64,000 nt of DNA from Butyrivibrio fibrisolvens (GCF_037113525.1 NZ_CP146963.1:3100001-3164000); one strand, 5' to 3'; positions 26,373 to 35,791 are shown, counted from the first letter of the stretch. Numbers and translations are program-made. Notes: generated from the letters alone by a model not told the origin.

Positions 26373-26744
26373 TCAGTAAAATCCATCTTCCAACTGCTCG
26401 ACTAGTTTTGATGCAGTAATTAGCTTGGGCGTACGCAATACAAGACCATACATATTACCTAGTTCTGATCTTAGAATCTTCGTTATAGAATATGGTTTAC
26501 ATTCTTCTACATTAACTATGTCATAGGTTTTATACTTATTAGGCTTATCAAATGGATTCTTATCACTTTTTCCTACCACATTTGCTCTTGCAACAACATT
26601 CCATTCATTATTTTTCTTAATAATCATGTACGCCTTTTCATTCATATCAAAAGTCATACTAAGATATATACCAATTACTTTTTCTCTTATTGCCTTACGT
26701 AAATTATTCTCAGAATCTCCAAAGCAAATTAAATATGCACCCAT
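26373..26744 (-). CDS. Small protein between the two PglX genes
   Basis: 123 residues, start with GGAGAACAT. A compact, beta-rich sequence with conserved-looking blocks: GAYLICFGDSENNLRKAI, WNVVARANVVG, PNKYKTYDIVNVEECKPY and GLVLRTPKLITA. The layout is somewhat like small PUA/EVE or ASCH-type nucleic acid-binding domains, but this is not certain. Encoded 33 bp after PglX1 and 14 bp before PglX2 in the same direction, so it is in the BREX unit. Possible roles: modifier of PglX, anti-restriction or immunity protein; all inference. Confidence 0.6.
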   Translation of the reverse strand: MGAYLICFGDSENNLRKAIREKVIGIYLSMTFDMNEKAYMIIKKNNEWNVVARANVVGKSDKNPFDKPNKYKTYDIVNVEECKPYSITKILRSELGNMYGLVLRTPKLITASKLVEQLEDGFY

Positions 26745-26777
26745 ATGTTCTCCATTCTAAAGTTAACTCAACGACTT

Positions 26778-29700
26778 TCATTTGAATTCTTTGTATTTTT
26801 TTATATCCATCATAATAGCCTTATTATCAGCCAAGACTTCATATAATTTTCCATCTGCCCCCGTCTGTACTTTTCGATAGTTATACTTTACGCCATCATC
26901 AAGTTCCAGTTCTATTCTCGCTAGCGCCAAATGTCCTATCTTCTCATCATAATCACGACACTCTTTGAGCTGCTTCTGTAGTTTTTCTTTACGCTTTGCT
27001 GCAGCACCAACCTCACGGCTATTAGTACTATGATCAATCATATCCTGCATACGTCCTATCTCTGACTCATATACACGCTGCATTCTATGAAGATAATCCA
27101 CACGCAAGTTACCGATTGTATCAGCATTATATCTATGAAGATAAATAAGTGCCTTGAAACCATTCTGCTTACCACTGTCAAATAGCCAGTAGATAGGCCT
27201 TTTACCCGAACCAGTAACAGAATATGTCTGGCAATGATCTTTAAAGAAATCAGAAACAAAATAATTTCTAATAATCTCTCTAGATGAATTACCTTTATTT
27301 CCAAGAGCCTGTGCTATGAAATCTAAATTCTGTTCTAAAGTATCTTCGCCGTATACCTTTTTAAGCCACTCAACAAGAAGGCCTACAATATCATCCTCAA
27401 AATATTCCTCATCAGTGATTGGCAGAATGTTGTCGGCATCAGGAATAAATGTCTTGTACTTACTTGCATCCCATTCACCACCTGCATAAACAAGACCTTC
27501 CACATCAAGTGAATAACGTCCGAACATACAACCTACTGCATATGAAAGAAGGCTCTTAATATCGCGTTGTAAATCTGCTTTTCGAACAGTTACATCCTTA
27601 TCTTCTTCCTCTGGAGTAAGCTCATCCTGTAAACCATAGATATCTATAAATATACGATTAAGCTCTTCCTCGTTTGCCTTAAGCTGATTGAAACGATTAT
27701 CACACTCAGCTTCCCATTCTTTGTATTTATCAGAAATAAGACGTCCCATTGTTTCTCCTTTTAATAATGGATGAATTTTATAATCCCATGCAGTTTCTAC
27801 ACATTTCCAATCATCTCTAGCCAATTCTATATTTTTCTTTACCAAAAGCTCCACTTCTTCTTTTTTAGAAATTATAAGTGGCATATTTCGAATATCTTTA
27901 ACCTGAAAGTTCAACGTTGGATTCAACATGTTGGAAACAACACAATATACTTTGCTATTCAGCAAACCTAAGATATACTCATAATCATTTTCGTCTTTAA
28001 TGAAAATTGAAGACCCTCCTTTATCAAAAGTAGCCTCTTCTGGTAATACTCTAAAACTAGGAATCGTAGTTGTTATCAGACTCCAAGTAATCCCCTTCCT
28101 ATACCAAAGATATTCAGGTAAAACTCTTGCAGATGGTTCACTATGATAAAAACTAATTGCTGTTGGAGACCAATCTACTAAATCCTGCAAATTACCATAC
28201 CACTTCCTATAACCGCCGCCTTTTGCATATAATCTCCATTTATTATTTTTCCCAATTGTTTCAGCACTAACTTCCCAAATATTTCTAACAAATTTAGTAT
28301 TATTGCTGGTCACATTTTGTCCATCTGATATGCTAAATTCATAAATAAGTTTTTCTCCAAAAATTTTTCTAAAGTTATCACTTATCCAATATGCTACAGG
28401 TTCCCCAGGAACCGCTTTAAAGTCCATCTGTCTTGCAGTATATCTATGATCTCTATTTGCAAATTCTAACTCCTTTAACTGCTGTGAATTAGATTCAACC
28501 AATCTTATATATGTTCCCTTGTAATCACCTATATTCCTATTGGAAATGACAAAACTTACAGTTTGAACTACTTCTCCACTTATTTCTTCAAAAGCTCTAG
28601 CTCCTAAATGATTAAGACTAATAATGTCATTCTGAAGGAACCTATGTCTGAGTTTTTCAAATGCTGATAAAAACATCCATGAATGTTGTGTTATCATCGA
28701 TATGTATGATGACTTTTTACTATATTTAAAGCATTTCGTCATAAAAACTGCAAACATATCCATTTTTTCATCGTTGTAATAAGAATTAACATATCTTGTT
28801 AATAAAGGATTCATACCCTTATTACTCATATATGGTGGATTAGTCACAACTACTTCATACTTTCTCGCCATTGCCTCACCAATAGCAATTAACTCCAGCA
28901 ATCTATCCTGTGTCTCATCAATACCAATAGTCTCTAATGATATCTGACCATCTACATTATTCGTTCTAGCAAATGTTCTAAGTAACTCCCAATTATATTT
29001 TTCTACGTCAAGAATAGAACCATATTCCTTGGCATCTCTAAAAGTATCAAGAAGCCCTGTTATCTGGTTCATTGCATCATTTTTTTCAATTTCATTTAAA
29101 TCAGCACCAAAATACTTAAGCTGATTTCTGTTTATACTATTGCTATCTTGAATGGAATAAACATGGCATGGTGTTTCTGCCGACAGTATTCTTCTGTTGT
29201 ACTGCCTTGCTTTCATCATAACCGCAAAATAAGCCATCTGATATGCTCTATCATCAATATCCAATCCATACAAGTTGTTCTCTAAGATGCTCTTTGCAGC
29301 ATCCCTCTGTGAATAACCTGCAGACTCATATATCTGCATAAGAACATCAAATGCATATACTAAGATATGCCCACTACCCATACACGGATCTATGAAATGG
29401 ATATCCTCTGGATTAAGCTTTGCATATTCAGCATGAATCTCATCAAGCTTTTCCTGAACATCAGGCTCTTGCTCTGCATCTTCAAGATAATACTTCCATC
29501 CTGCCTTTAGATAATCATTTGGATGTCCTTCTACCCAAATACGGCCAAGGCTATTTTCAACCATGTATCGAACAATCCAATCTGGTGTAAAGAGCTGTGT
29601 CACTGCAGGAATTTCTTCCTTTGATATCTTTCCATTCTTTGCAAAAGCTTCATTCTTAGGCTCAGTATTGTAGTACTGATACATCCAACCAATAATCTCA

Positions 29701-30374
29701 ACTTGACCACCCATCTCAATATTGAAATCTTCTTCAGGAATATCATTTACAAGATGGTAAACTACACCTTCCTTATCGATAGCAGAAATATTAAGAAGAA
29801 CTTCAGTATAATCAGAGGTCTTTTCAAAAAGTGCTGGAAGGATTTCATTTAAAGCATTACATTGTTTGATGAAAAGCATTCTGAAACATTCATCAAGCTC
29901 ATTATCATTTTTGAGTCTGATGATTTCTTGCTTTTCATCATCTGTAAATGGTAATTCTGCATCAAATGGATTTGTAACCAAATCCGGCTCCATCTTGCCG
30001 CTCTCAGATGAAAGCACTCTGATATGAGAAGGTAAATAATCATTTACCTCCATGAATCTAACCGCTATAAGTCTGTTAAACCATGTATAGGCAACACCTT
30101 CGATGATATATTTGTATGCAGTAGCATAGTCTGTTTCGTTAGCCTTTTGATTAATTGCATTTACAAGGCTGGCTCTCTGCTTAATAGCTTCGCCTGTAAT
30201 TGTATAAGGCTCAGCTGTTCCTATATCAAAGAATTGTGTTTCTCTTGTAGACTGTGGCAATGCATCATTGATTCCATCAGAGGCAATGCCCATGAGTCCA
30301 GCACGATACTCTATATCAGCTATTAACTTATTTCTTGCCCATATAGAAAAATTTCTTATAGCGGTTTTATTCAT
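26778..30374 (-). CDS. pglX: PglX1, full-length BREX adenine-specific DNA methyltransferase
   Basis: 1198 residues, the usual size for type 1 BREX PglX. N-terminal helical region, then motif I (FIDPCMGSGHILVYAFDVLMQ, about 325), the catalytic motif IV NPPYM (about 515), a target-recognition region (about 540-860) and a C-terminal helical domain (about 880-1198) with an acidic linker (ELTPEEEDKD). GGAGAT lies upstream of the start. The enzyme methylates adenine at the BREX recognition site on the host genome and so marks self. Specificity cannot be read from the sequence. It is followed by the 123-residue gene and the shorter PglX2. Confidence 0.94.
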   Translation of the reverse strand: MNKTAIRNFSIWARNKLIADIEYRAGLMGIASDGINDALPQSTRETQFFDIGTAEPYTITGEAIKQRASLVNAINQKANETDYATAYKYIIEGVAYTWFNRLIAVRFMEVNDYLPSHIRVLSSESGKMEPDLVTNPFDAELPFTDDEKQEIIRLKNDNELDECFRMLFIKQCNALNEILPALFEKTSDYTEVLLNISAIDKEGVVYHLVNDIPEEDFNIEMGGQVEIIGWMYQYYNTEPKNEAFAKNGKISKEEIPAVTQLFTPDWIVRYMVENSLGRIWVEGHPNDYLKAGWKYYLEDAEQEPDVQEKLDEIHAEYAKLNPEDIHFIDPCMGSGHILVYAFDVLMQIYESAGYSQRDAAKSILENNLYGLDIDDRAYQMAYFAVMMKARQYNRRILSAETPCHVYSIQDSNSINRNQLKYFGADLNEIEKNDAMNQITGLLDTFRDAKEYGSILDVEKYNWELLRTFARTNNVDGQISLETIGIDETQDRLLELIAIGEAMARKYEVVVTNPPYMSNKGMNPLLTRYVNSYYNDEKMDMFAVFMTKCFKYSKKSSYISMITQHSWMFLSAFEKLRHRFLQNDIISLNHLGARAFEEISGEVVQTVSFVISNRNIGDYKGTYIRLVESNSQQLKELEFANRDHRYTARQMDFKAVPGEPVAYWISDNFRKIFGEKLIYEFSISDGQNVTSNNTKFVRNIWEVSAETIGKNNKWRLYAKGGGYRKWYGNLQDLVDWSPTAISFYHSEPSARVLPEYLWYRKGITWSLITTTIPSFRVLPEEATFDKGGSSIFIKDENDYEYILGLLNSKVYCVVSNMLNPTLNFQVKDIRNMPLIISKKEEVELLVKKNIELARDDWKCVETAWDYKIHPLLKGETMGRLISDKYKEWEAECDNRFNQLKANEEELNRIFIDIYGLQDELTPEEEDKDVTVRKADLQRDIKSLLSYAVGCMFGRYSLDVEGLVYAGGEWDASKYKTFIPDADNILPITDEEYFEDDIVGLLVEWLKKVYGEDTLEQNLDFIAQALGNKGNSSREIIRNYFVSDFFKDHCQTYSVTGSGKRPIYWLFDSGKQNGFKALIYLHRYNADTIGNLRVDYLHRMQRVYESEIGRMQDMIDHSTNSREVGAAAKRKEKLQKQLKECRDYDEKIGHLALARIELELDDGVKYNYRKVQTGADGKLYEVLADNKAIMMDIKKYKEFK

Positions 30375-30392
30375 GCCGTAATATCTCCAATC

Positions 30393-33300
30393 TTAAAATT
30401 CTACATTTACGATGTCATTCTCGCTTAATTCATCAAGTAATGACTTCTTAAGCTGCTCAATGTATTTATCTACATCCTCAGCCTTTTCTATTCTCCACGA
30501 AGATGTCTTTGCAACATTCTTGATGGAAACATTCTTTGTCTTCTTTACTGGCACATCAATTACAACGTCAACAGGAGGAACATCACTTCCAGCCTCGTTC
30601 TGCTGCTGCGCTGTCTTCGCTGCTTTCTCAGCTGCAAGCTTAGCATCAAGTGCACTCATCTCATCAAGAAGTCTAATCTTTAATGCACCTGCTTCATCTG
30701 CATAAGCTCTAAGTCTTGATACATTGTTACAAGTATCCGCACCATTCCAGATTTCTACGAATAACTTGATATATCCAGGCTTCTTTTCGTCCTTGTACTC
30801 TTTAGTATCTACAACCTCGACAACTCTGTCCCTATCATCTTCAATAGACTGCTTTACAGGAACCGCTGCATCTTCAAGAACTTTTGTATAAGCATTCATG
30901 AACTTATTCCTAAGATCAGGAAGTTTAGGAATCTCTCTATATGGGGAATCCATCTGTACAATTGCTCTCATTTGAGCAACAATATCTTCCAAAGCAGCAT
31001 CTACAATATAAGTCTTACTGTCATCGTATATTTCAAGCATATCTAAAGCTCTCATGAATATCTGCTGCTGTTCTCCAACAAAGAATGTCTTTACCGATTC
31101 GAAATCCTCCGCGTAGTCTAAAAAGTCGTCCTGATGCTTGGATACATACTCGTAAAACTCTTGGGGTTCAGTTATCTGTACAACAGCCTGCATAAGTTTC
31201 TTTCCAGACTCGATAATCTTCTTGCCAGGATAAGCATACTGATTATAATTTACAAGCAATGTATTCATCTCAGCAATTCTGTTCTGAGAATATTTCTGGA
31301 ATATACGCATTCCGCTATCTTCATCCTCTGTTGCAAGTGAAGATCCAAACACTTCGTTAATGACTTTCTGAACTGCCTTCTTATGCTTCTCAGGTACACG
31401 AACTCTTACCTCCATGAGAAGCTTATCCACATACTGCTTCTTAACAATAAAATCCACTATTTCATCTGCAGACTTATTAACTGTAGTTACAATAGCACCA
31501 TTTACAGTAAAAGTAAGATCTCCACGCTTATAAAGGCGTGCAACAAGCCAATGAACATCATCCTCAACAAATCCATAAGGTTTACTCATGAATTTATCTT
31601 TGATTGTCTTCATAGATGTCTTAATATGAATCTGTGTATTACCAGATATGAAGCTAAGCATATCAGCAAGAGCGTGCTGATTAGCTTCACCTTCGCTACT
31701 CAAGTCAAGTTTCAACTGATTAGTAGCTGCAAACATCTTTCTGATATTGGTCTCATCAAATGCTGTATCGATATAAGAAAGCTTGTGATAAACAGTCTGA
31801 ACCAGTCTGCCGATAGCTTCATTGATTCTTTGTGTTACTTCCTTTGATGACAAATTTGCCACATCACCATTTACATAGATTGTTGCATCTTTCAACGCCT
31901 CTGTAAGATATAGCTTCGCATTTGAGTTACGCTCACGCATTTCTACACGCTTAGCTTCCTTAATATTTTCATATTTTGTAAGCTGTGAAGATGTGTTGAG
32001 ACGAAGGAACTTCTCTATCTTAAGGTAGGTCATCAGTTCTTCAAGGAATGCTGCATCATTTGGAAGAAGCACTACTACTTCCTGACTTTGTCCTGACATC
32101 ATGCGGAGAGTAGCATCATCATTACCACCATCATACCAGGGAGTTAGTACACGAAGTCCTATATCAAATTTCTGGTTAGACTTATAAGGTCTATCATCTA
32201 CCGTCTGATTGAATGAGAATGAATATCTACCATTGAATGCAGGATAACGATATCTCTTATCAGAAAGTATATCTTCAAAGATCATCTCTGACACTTTGTT
32301 GATAACCTCAGCCATCTCTACGTTCTGACTTTCAATTTCGCGATTGATTTCCTGCTCTTCATCAGTAAGGAATACATAAAGGCTGCCATTCTTCTGTACA
32401 AGCATTTGCTGCTGAAGAACCTTTAACGCTTCTTCAACACGTTCCTTAAGCTCAATACGGTCGTTATCGATATTATCAATCATAAGACTGGTGATATTCT
32501 CAACATTGGCCTCAATCTCAAGGATGTACTTAATCATAAATAAAGTCTTAAGTACATTGATTGCAAATACATCATCCGCCTTGTTATCAGGATTAATCTT
32601 ACTGTTATCAAAAGCTCTAATAATTACGCTTCTATGGCTATGATCCAAGAAGTTTTCAAGAGCATCATAGAATCTATGGAATGGTACAATAGCACCTTCT
32701 GATTCGTCCATGATTTTCATTGCAGACTCTTTGAATAGTGCCAGCATTGATCGTTCACCTTCGGACAAGTGCTTACCAGACGCTCCATGAATTCTAATAG
32801 ACGTAAGTACACTAGCCAAAATGTTAAATTGGTATGGTACAAATGGATATACCAATGAAAAGTCATTTTCATCAGCATATAGTTTTTTCTCTACGCCATC
32901 ATTAAATACAATAAGATTTTTTATTATAGTCGCCTTCTGCTCATACAAAAGTCTAAGCGTTTGTGCGCCAGTCTCATTCTTAGCAAGAATTCTCTTCTTA
33001 ATAACTTCATCTACATTTGCAGAAGATAGCGCAAGTCTAGTAGCAAAACGTCCCTGAATTTTAGAAAAATCATTACCCTTGACTTTCATAATGGAATCAA
33101 CATCCTGCTGGCTAGTAACTACCACCCACGCTTTACCATAACAAGTCTGACTCAGCTCATGTCTTAATGTTTGCAAATTAAGCATCAGACCTGAATCATC
33201 ACCTAAATACTGTCCGACCTCATCAACCATAAAAACAACGTGATGATTATTGCCTTTTTTCTCTATATATTCATGAACCCTTTGGGCAAATTCCTCAATA

Positions 33301-34013
33301 CTAATTCTATATGGTTCAGTTGCCTTCTCACACCAATTACGAGCCGCTGCTTCGCTCATAAAATCCACACTTACGAGTGCCTCTACGACATCATCTTGAA
33401 TAAAGTCAAATTTATGACGAGAATCAACCCACGCAGAACCATATTCGTCTTCAAAAGCCGCCTTAAAATCCTCATATTTACCTTTCTCTGTAAGCTGACT
33501 CTCTAAATCTGCCAGATGTGGTAAACTTCCGCAAAAACCTTGCATCTCATTAAAGACTTTAAGAAATACGTTAACGATTGCATCCTTATTCTGCTTACTA
33601 TTGCTATCACTCTTTGCATCAATATCAAACAAGATAACATCAGTTGGTGTTTCGCTTGCAAGACGCATATCAGCAAGAACCATTGCATCTGTGATCTTAT
33701 TATCGTCGATAAAATAATCTACAGCCTTTTTGCCACCTATTTCTTTATTAGCCAATATATATGAAAGTATCTTCAAAAAATGTGATTTACCGCTTCCAAA
33801 GAAACCTGAAATCCATACACCTATTTCTACAGTGTTACCGATAATTCCTTTTTTGTATGCTTCAAAAAAAGCTGCAAAGTGTTTCTGCAATTCTCTTGTT
33901 ACAACATACTCTTCTAATTCCTGGGCTGGATCACTTGATTCACCCTGACCTACCATTACAACGCCTTGAATATCTCTATCAATACTCTTAGCAAACATAT
34001 CTTTAATCTGCAT
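30393..34013 (-). CDS. brxC: BrxC, P-loop ATPase of BREX
   Basis: 1206 residues from the ATG at 34013, which has AGGAGGG 8 nt upstream and gives the family start (MQIKDMFAKSIDRDIQGVV); a GTG at 34034 would add seven residues and overlap BrxB. Walker A is at about 68-75 (GFFGSGKSHFLKIL), and a Walker B-like VVFMVDEVGQYLGDD near 265. Much of the remainder is helical, with an Ala/Lys/Glu-rich coiled segment at about 1110-1150 before a basic tail. BrxC is a core AAA+-type ATPase, essential in type 1 BREX. Length and start agree with the family. Confidence 0.94.
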   Translation of the reverse strand: MQIKDMFAKSIDRDIQGVVMVGQGESSDPAQELEEYVVTRELQKHFAAFFEAYKKGIIGNTVEIGVWISGFFGSGKSHFLKILSYILANKEIGGKKAVDYFIDDNKITDAMVLADMRLASETPTDVILFDIDAKSDSNSKQNKDAIVNVFLKVFNEMQGFCGSLPHLADLESQLTEKGKYEDFKAAFEDEYGSAWVDSRHKFDFIQDDVVEALVSVDFMSEAAARNWCEKATEPYRISIEEFAQRVHEYIEKKGNNHHVVFMVDEVGQYLGDDSGLMLNLQTLRHELSQTCYGKAWVVVTSQQDVDSIMKVKGNDFSKIQGRFATRLALSSANVDEVIKKRILAKNETGAQTLRLLYEQKATIIKNLIVFNDGVEKKLYADENDFSLVYPFVPYQFNILASVLTSIRIHGASGKHLSEGERSMLALFKESAMKIMDESEGAIVPFHRFYDALENFLDHSHRSVIIRAFDNSKINPDNKADDVFAINVLKTLFMIKYILEIEANVENITSLMIDNIDNDRIELKERVEEALKVLQQQMLVQKNGSLYVFLTDEEQEINREIESQNVEMAEVINKVSEMIFEDILSDKRYRYPAFNGRYSFSFNQTVDDRPYKSNQKFDIGLRVLTPWYDGGNDDATLRMMSGQSQEVVVLLPNDAAFLEELMTYLKIEKFLRLNTSSQLTKYENIKEAKRVEMRERNSNAKLYLTEALKDATIYVNGDVANLSSKEVTQRINEAIGRLVQTVYHKLSYIDTAFDETNIRKMFAATNQLKLDLSSEGEANQHALADMLSFISGNTQIHIKTSMKTIKDKFMSKPYGFVEDDVHWLVARLYKRGDLTFTVNGAIVTTVNKSADEIVDFIVKKQYVDKLLMEVRVRVPEKHKKAVQKVINEVFGSSLATEDEDSGMRIFQKYSQNRIAEMNTLLVNYNQYAYPGKKIIESGKKLMQAVVQITEPQEFYEYVSKHQDDFLDYAEDFESVKTFFVGEQQQIFMRALDMLEIYDDSKTYIVDAALEDIVAQMRAIVQMDSPYREIPKLPDLRNKFMNAYTKVLEDAAVPVKQSIEDDRDRVVEVVDTKEYKDEKKPGYIKLFVEIWNGADTCNNVSRLRAYADEAGALKIRLLDEMSALDAKLAAEKAAKTAQQQNEAGSDVPPVDVVIDVPVKKTKNVSIKNVAKTSSWRIEKAEDVDKYIEQLKKSLLDELSENDIVNVEF

Positions 34014-34030
34014 ATCAGTTACCCTCCTGA

Positions 34031-34609
34031 TCACTTCACTAACTTAAATGCGCGATAATAATTATCGTCTTTTATCTCTCCAAATAATATTAGTTCCTGC
34101 TCGTTATAGATACCCGGAAAAAACATAACCACCGGAGCTTTTACAAATGCCTGGTGTAAATTGTTAAGTACTTTATGCGATCTTAGAATTGGGAAGCACT
34201 TCCCAACACCGGTAAGAAACACAATTGCGTTATCAGGCGTATTATCCTTTATATACTGCACTATCAGGCTATCATCGTCATTTATTTTCATGGAATTACT
34301 TATAGCTTTTGTAATTCTGTCCAAGCCTTTCTTTTTCTCAAACTTATAACATGCTTCCAAAAAATCATTTTCTTTAAGAAAATCAATGATAATGTCATAA
34401 AGGTCGAATACTACAAGCTCAAACTCTTCTCCACCCTTAGAGTTTCTGTTTTTCATGTACTTGATGCGTTCTCTGACTTCAAGCTCCCGCTCTGGTGGAT
34501 AATCAAACACCCAATAATTAACTTCGTTTGCTCTTCCGCTGCTCTGTCTAAATGAAGGCTTCTTAATCGCTTCCTCCATCTTGTCCAGGCGTTCTGATAA
34601 ATCTTCCAT
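34031..34609 (-). CDS. brxB: BrxB (DUF1788 family)
   Basis: 192 residues. The family pattern is clear: NYWVFDYPPERELEVRERI (about 30-48), FELVVFDLYDIIIDFL, then VFLTGVGKCFPILRSHKVLNNLH and a closing PVVMFFPGIYNEQELILFGEI. BrxB is a small core BREX protein of unknown biochemical role. It overlaps the end of BrxA by one base and precedes BrxC by 17 bp, so the three are translationally linked. Confidence 0.92.
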   Translation of the reverse strand: MEDLSERLDKMEEAIKKPSFRQSSGRANEVNYWVFDYPPERELEVRERIKYMKNRNSKGGEEFELVVFDLYDIIIDFLKENDFLEACYKFEKKKGLDRITKAISNSMKINDDDSLIVQYIKDNTPDNAIVFLTGVGKCFPILRSHKVLNNLHQAFVKAPVVMFFPGIYNEQELILFGEIKDDNYYRAFKLVK

Positions 34610-35232
34610 TATCTAATACCCTCCAATGCTTTAGCTATCTGTCCATACCCATAATCATCAAGCCAATGCTTTAATACTGGATCAAGCACAGGTTTTATTA
34701 TCTGTCTCTCTGATGACTTGGTATTGTCATCAAGAAGACCAGCTTCAAAAAGCTGCGTCTTATAGCTTCTTCTTAGTCTGTTGATCGTTGCTTCTGTCAG
34801 CTTCTCTACATCCTCATTTTGCTCTTGCTTGTTCTTAAAGAAGATGTTAATGTCCGCATCTGTAAGCAGATTGCTTCCGATGATAAGCTTTTCTCTTACT
34901 ACTTCATAAACAAAATCAAAGAATAAAGTGTCATGAGCAAGTGTACCTGCCAAAGCAAATAGTTTCTGTGTTGACACATCACTTTCAAGAAATAATGTAT
35001 AGAAGCTTTCGTCCAAAGATTTTATTCTTGCGGTTACTGTTGAATAAATCAACTTTGCCCTAGCAGGGGTACTAGCACCAAAAATATTTTCCTCTTCATT
35101 AAGTCTTTTTATGTCATCAAAAGTATTTCCAGATGCAAGCATCTGAACTTCTTTTCTAAACTCCATGAACCAAAATGAAAACTTAACAGCTCCAGCACTA
35201 TATTTATTTCTCTTCACTTGTGTTGCCTCCAT
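34609..35232 (-). CDS. brxA: BrxA (DUF1819 family)
   Basis: 207 residues with the ATG at 35232; an in-frame GTG at 35217 has GGAGG 8 nt upstream and is an alternative start. The family start KYSAGAVKFSFWFMEFRKEVQML is visible, followed by SLDESFYTLFLESD and a C-terminal winged-helix-like region (LTEATINRLRRSYKTQLFEAGLL). BrxA is a DNA-binding core protein of BREX. The gene overlaps the preceding HTH gene by 29 bp, which is unusual and couples the two. Confidence 0.92.
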   Translation of the reverse strand: MEATQVKRNKYSAGAVKFSFWFMEFRKEVQMLASGNTFDDIKRLNEEENIFGASTPARAKLIYSTVTARIKSLDESFYTLFLESDVSTQKLFALAGTLAHDTLFFDFVYEVVREKLIIGSNLLTDADINIFFKNKQEQNEDVEKLTEATINRLRRSYKTQLFEAGLLDDNTKSSERQIIKPVLDPVLKHWLDDYGYGQIAKALEGIR

Positions 35233-35434
35233 TGTCTGGAATCAATTCCATTATGTCGCCAACATCACAATTAAGGTATTCACAGATTCTTGTGATAACA
35301 TCCATGGAGACGTTCTCATTTTTGCTCATTTTAGCAATTGTGTTTGGGCTAGTTTTGACTGCATCAATTAAATCAGTCTTCTTCATTTCCCGATCAATCA
35401 GTAGTTTCCATAACTTGTTATAACTTACTTTCAT
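35204..35434 (-). CDS. Xre/Cro-type helix-turn-helix regulator leading the BREX operon
   Basis: 76 residues, start with GAGGATAG. A single HTH_3/HTH_26 domain fills most of the protein: KLWKLLIDREMKKTDLIDAV, then TSPNTIAKMSKNENVSMDVITRICEYLNCDVGDIMEL. This is the small YozG/HTH_26 type common in Firmicutes. As the first gene of the BREX unit, overlapping brxA, it is probably an autoregulator. Candidate operator repeats and a sigma-A-type promoter lie directly upstream (35456-35518). Confidence 0.85.
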   Translation of the reverse strand: MKVSYNKLWKLLIDREMKKTDLIDAVKTSPNTIAKMSKNENVSMDVITRICEYLNCDVGDIMELIPDNGGNTSEEK

Positions 35435-35455
35435 CTTCTATCCTCATTCACTACA

Positions 35456-35490
35456 GCTGAATTCAGCGAATTCAATACAATTCAATACAA
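35456..35490 (-). promoter_or_regulatory. Candidate operator of the BREX operon
   Basis: A perfect 12-bp palindrome (GCTGAATTCAGC, 35456-35467) is followed by two exact tandem copies of TTCAATACAA (35471-35490) that abut the -10 box. The position, between the -10 box and the start codon, fits repression by the HTH protein or a WYL regulator. Binding is inferred. Confidence 0.45.
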
Positions 35491-35518
35491 TCTTAGCAAC
35501 ATACCAATTTTATCACAA
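35490..35518 (-). promoter_or_regulatory. Sigma-A-type promoter for the BREX operon
   Basis: On the minus strand TTGTGA (35513-35518) and TAAGAT (35490-35495) are separated by 17 bp, about 56 bp upstream of the HTH gene start. Close to consensus; an ordinary vegetative promoter is likely. Confidence 0.5.
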
Positions 35519-35688
35519 AAATGCTATTTTATGGATAATAAAAATATAGGATGTTATATTTTTTATATTGTTAATACACTTTGATACTTTTACAAAAATC
35601 TGTCCAAATTCTATAACCTCAGCTAACCTCAATTGACCTTATTCCTTATTCCTCCCTTCCTCAGTTGATAGTACTAATATAAAACACT

Positions 35689-35713
35689 AGCTTCATTATT
35701 TTTCCGAATTATA
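35689..35713 (-). promoter_or_regulatory. Shared 25-bp regulatory element, copy 3
   Basis: AGCTTCAT-N5-TTCCGAATTATA, same core, arm and spacing as copy 1. It lies 255 bp upstream of the BREX HTH gene and about 170 bp upstream of the sigma-A-type promoter, in a 357-bp gap (35435-35791) that otherwise holds the promoter and operator repeats above and several AACCTCA-like repeats (35615-35640). Confidence 0.6.
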
Positions 35714-35791
35714 TTGGCCCAATATTTTTCTCTGCAACAACTTGTTTTCAAAAAGTATAGTTATGTATTTCTATATTTTATATATTTTTCA

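Noticed and set aside
23698..30374. Phase variation by inversion between the two PglX genes
   Set aside because: Both genes are in the same direction, no recombinase gene is nearby, and the shared regions are clearly diverged at DNA level.
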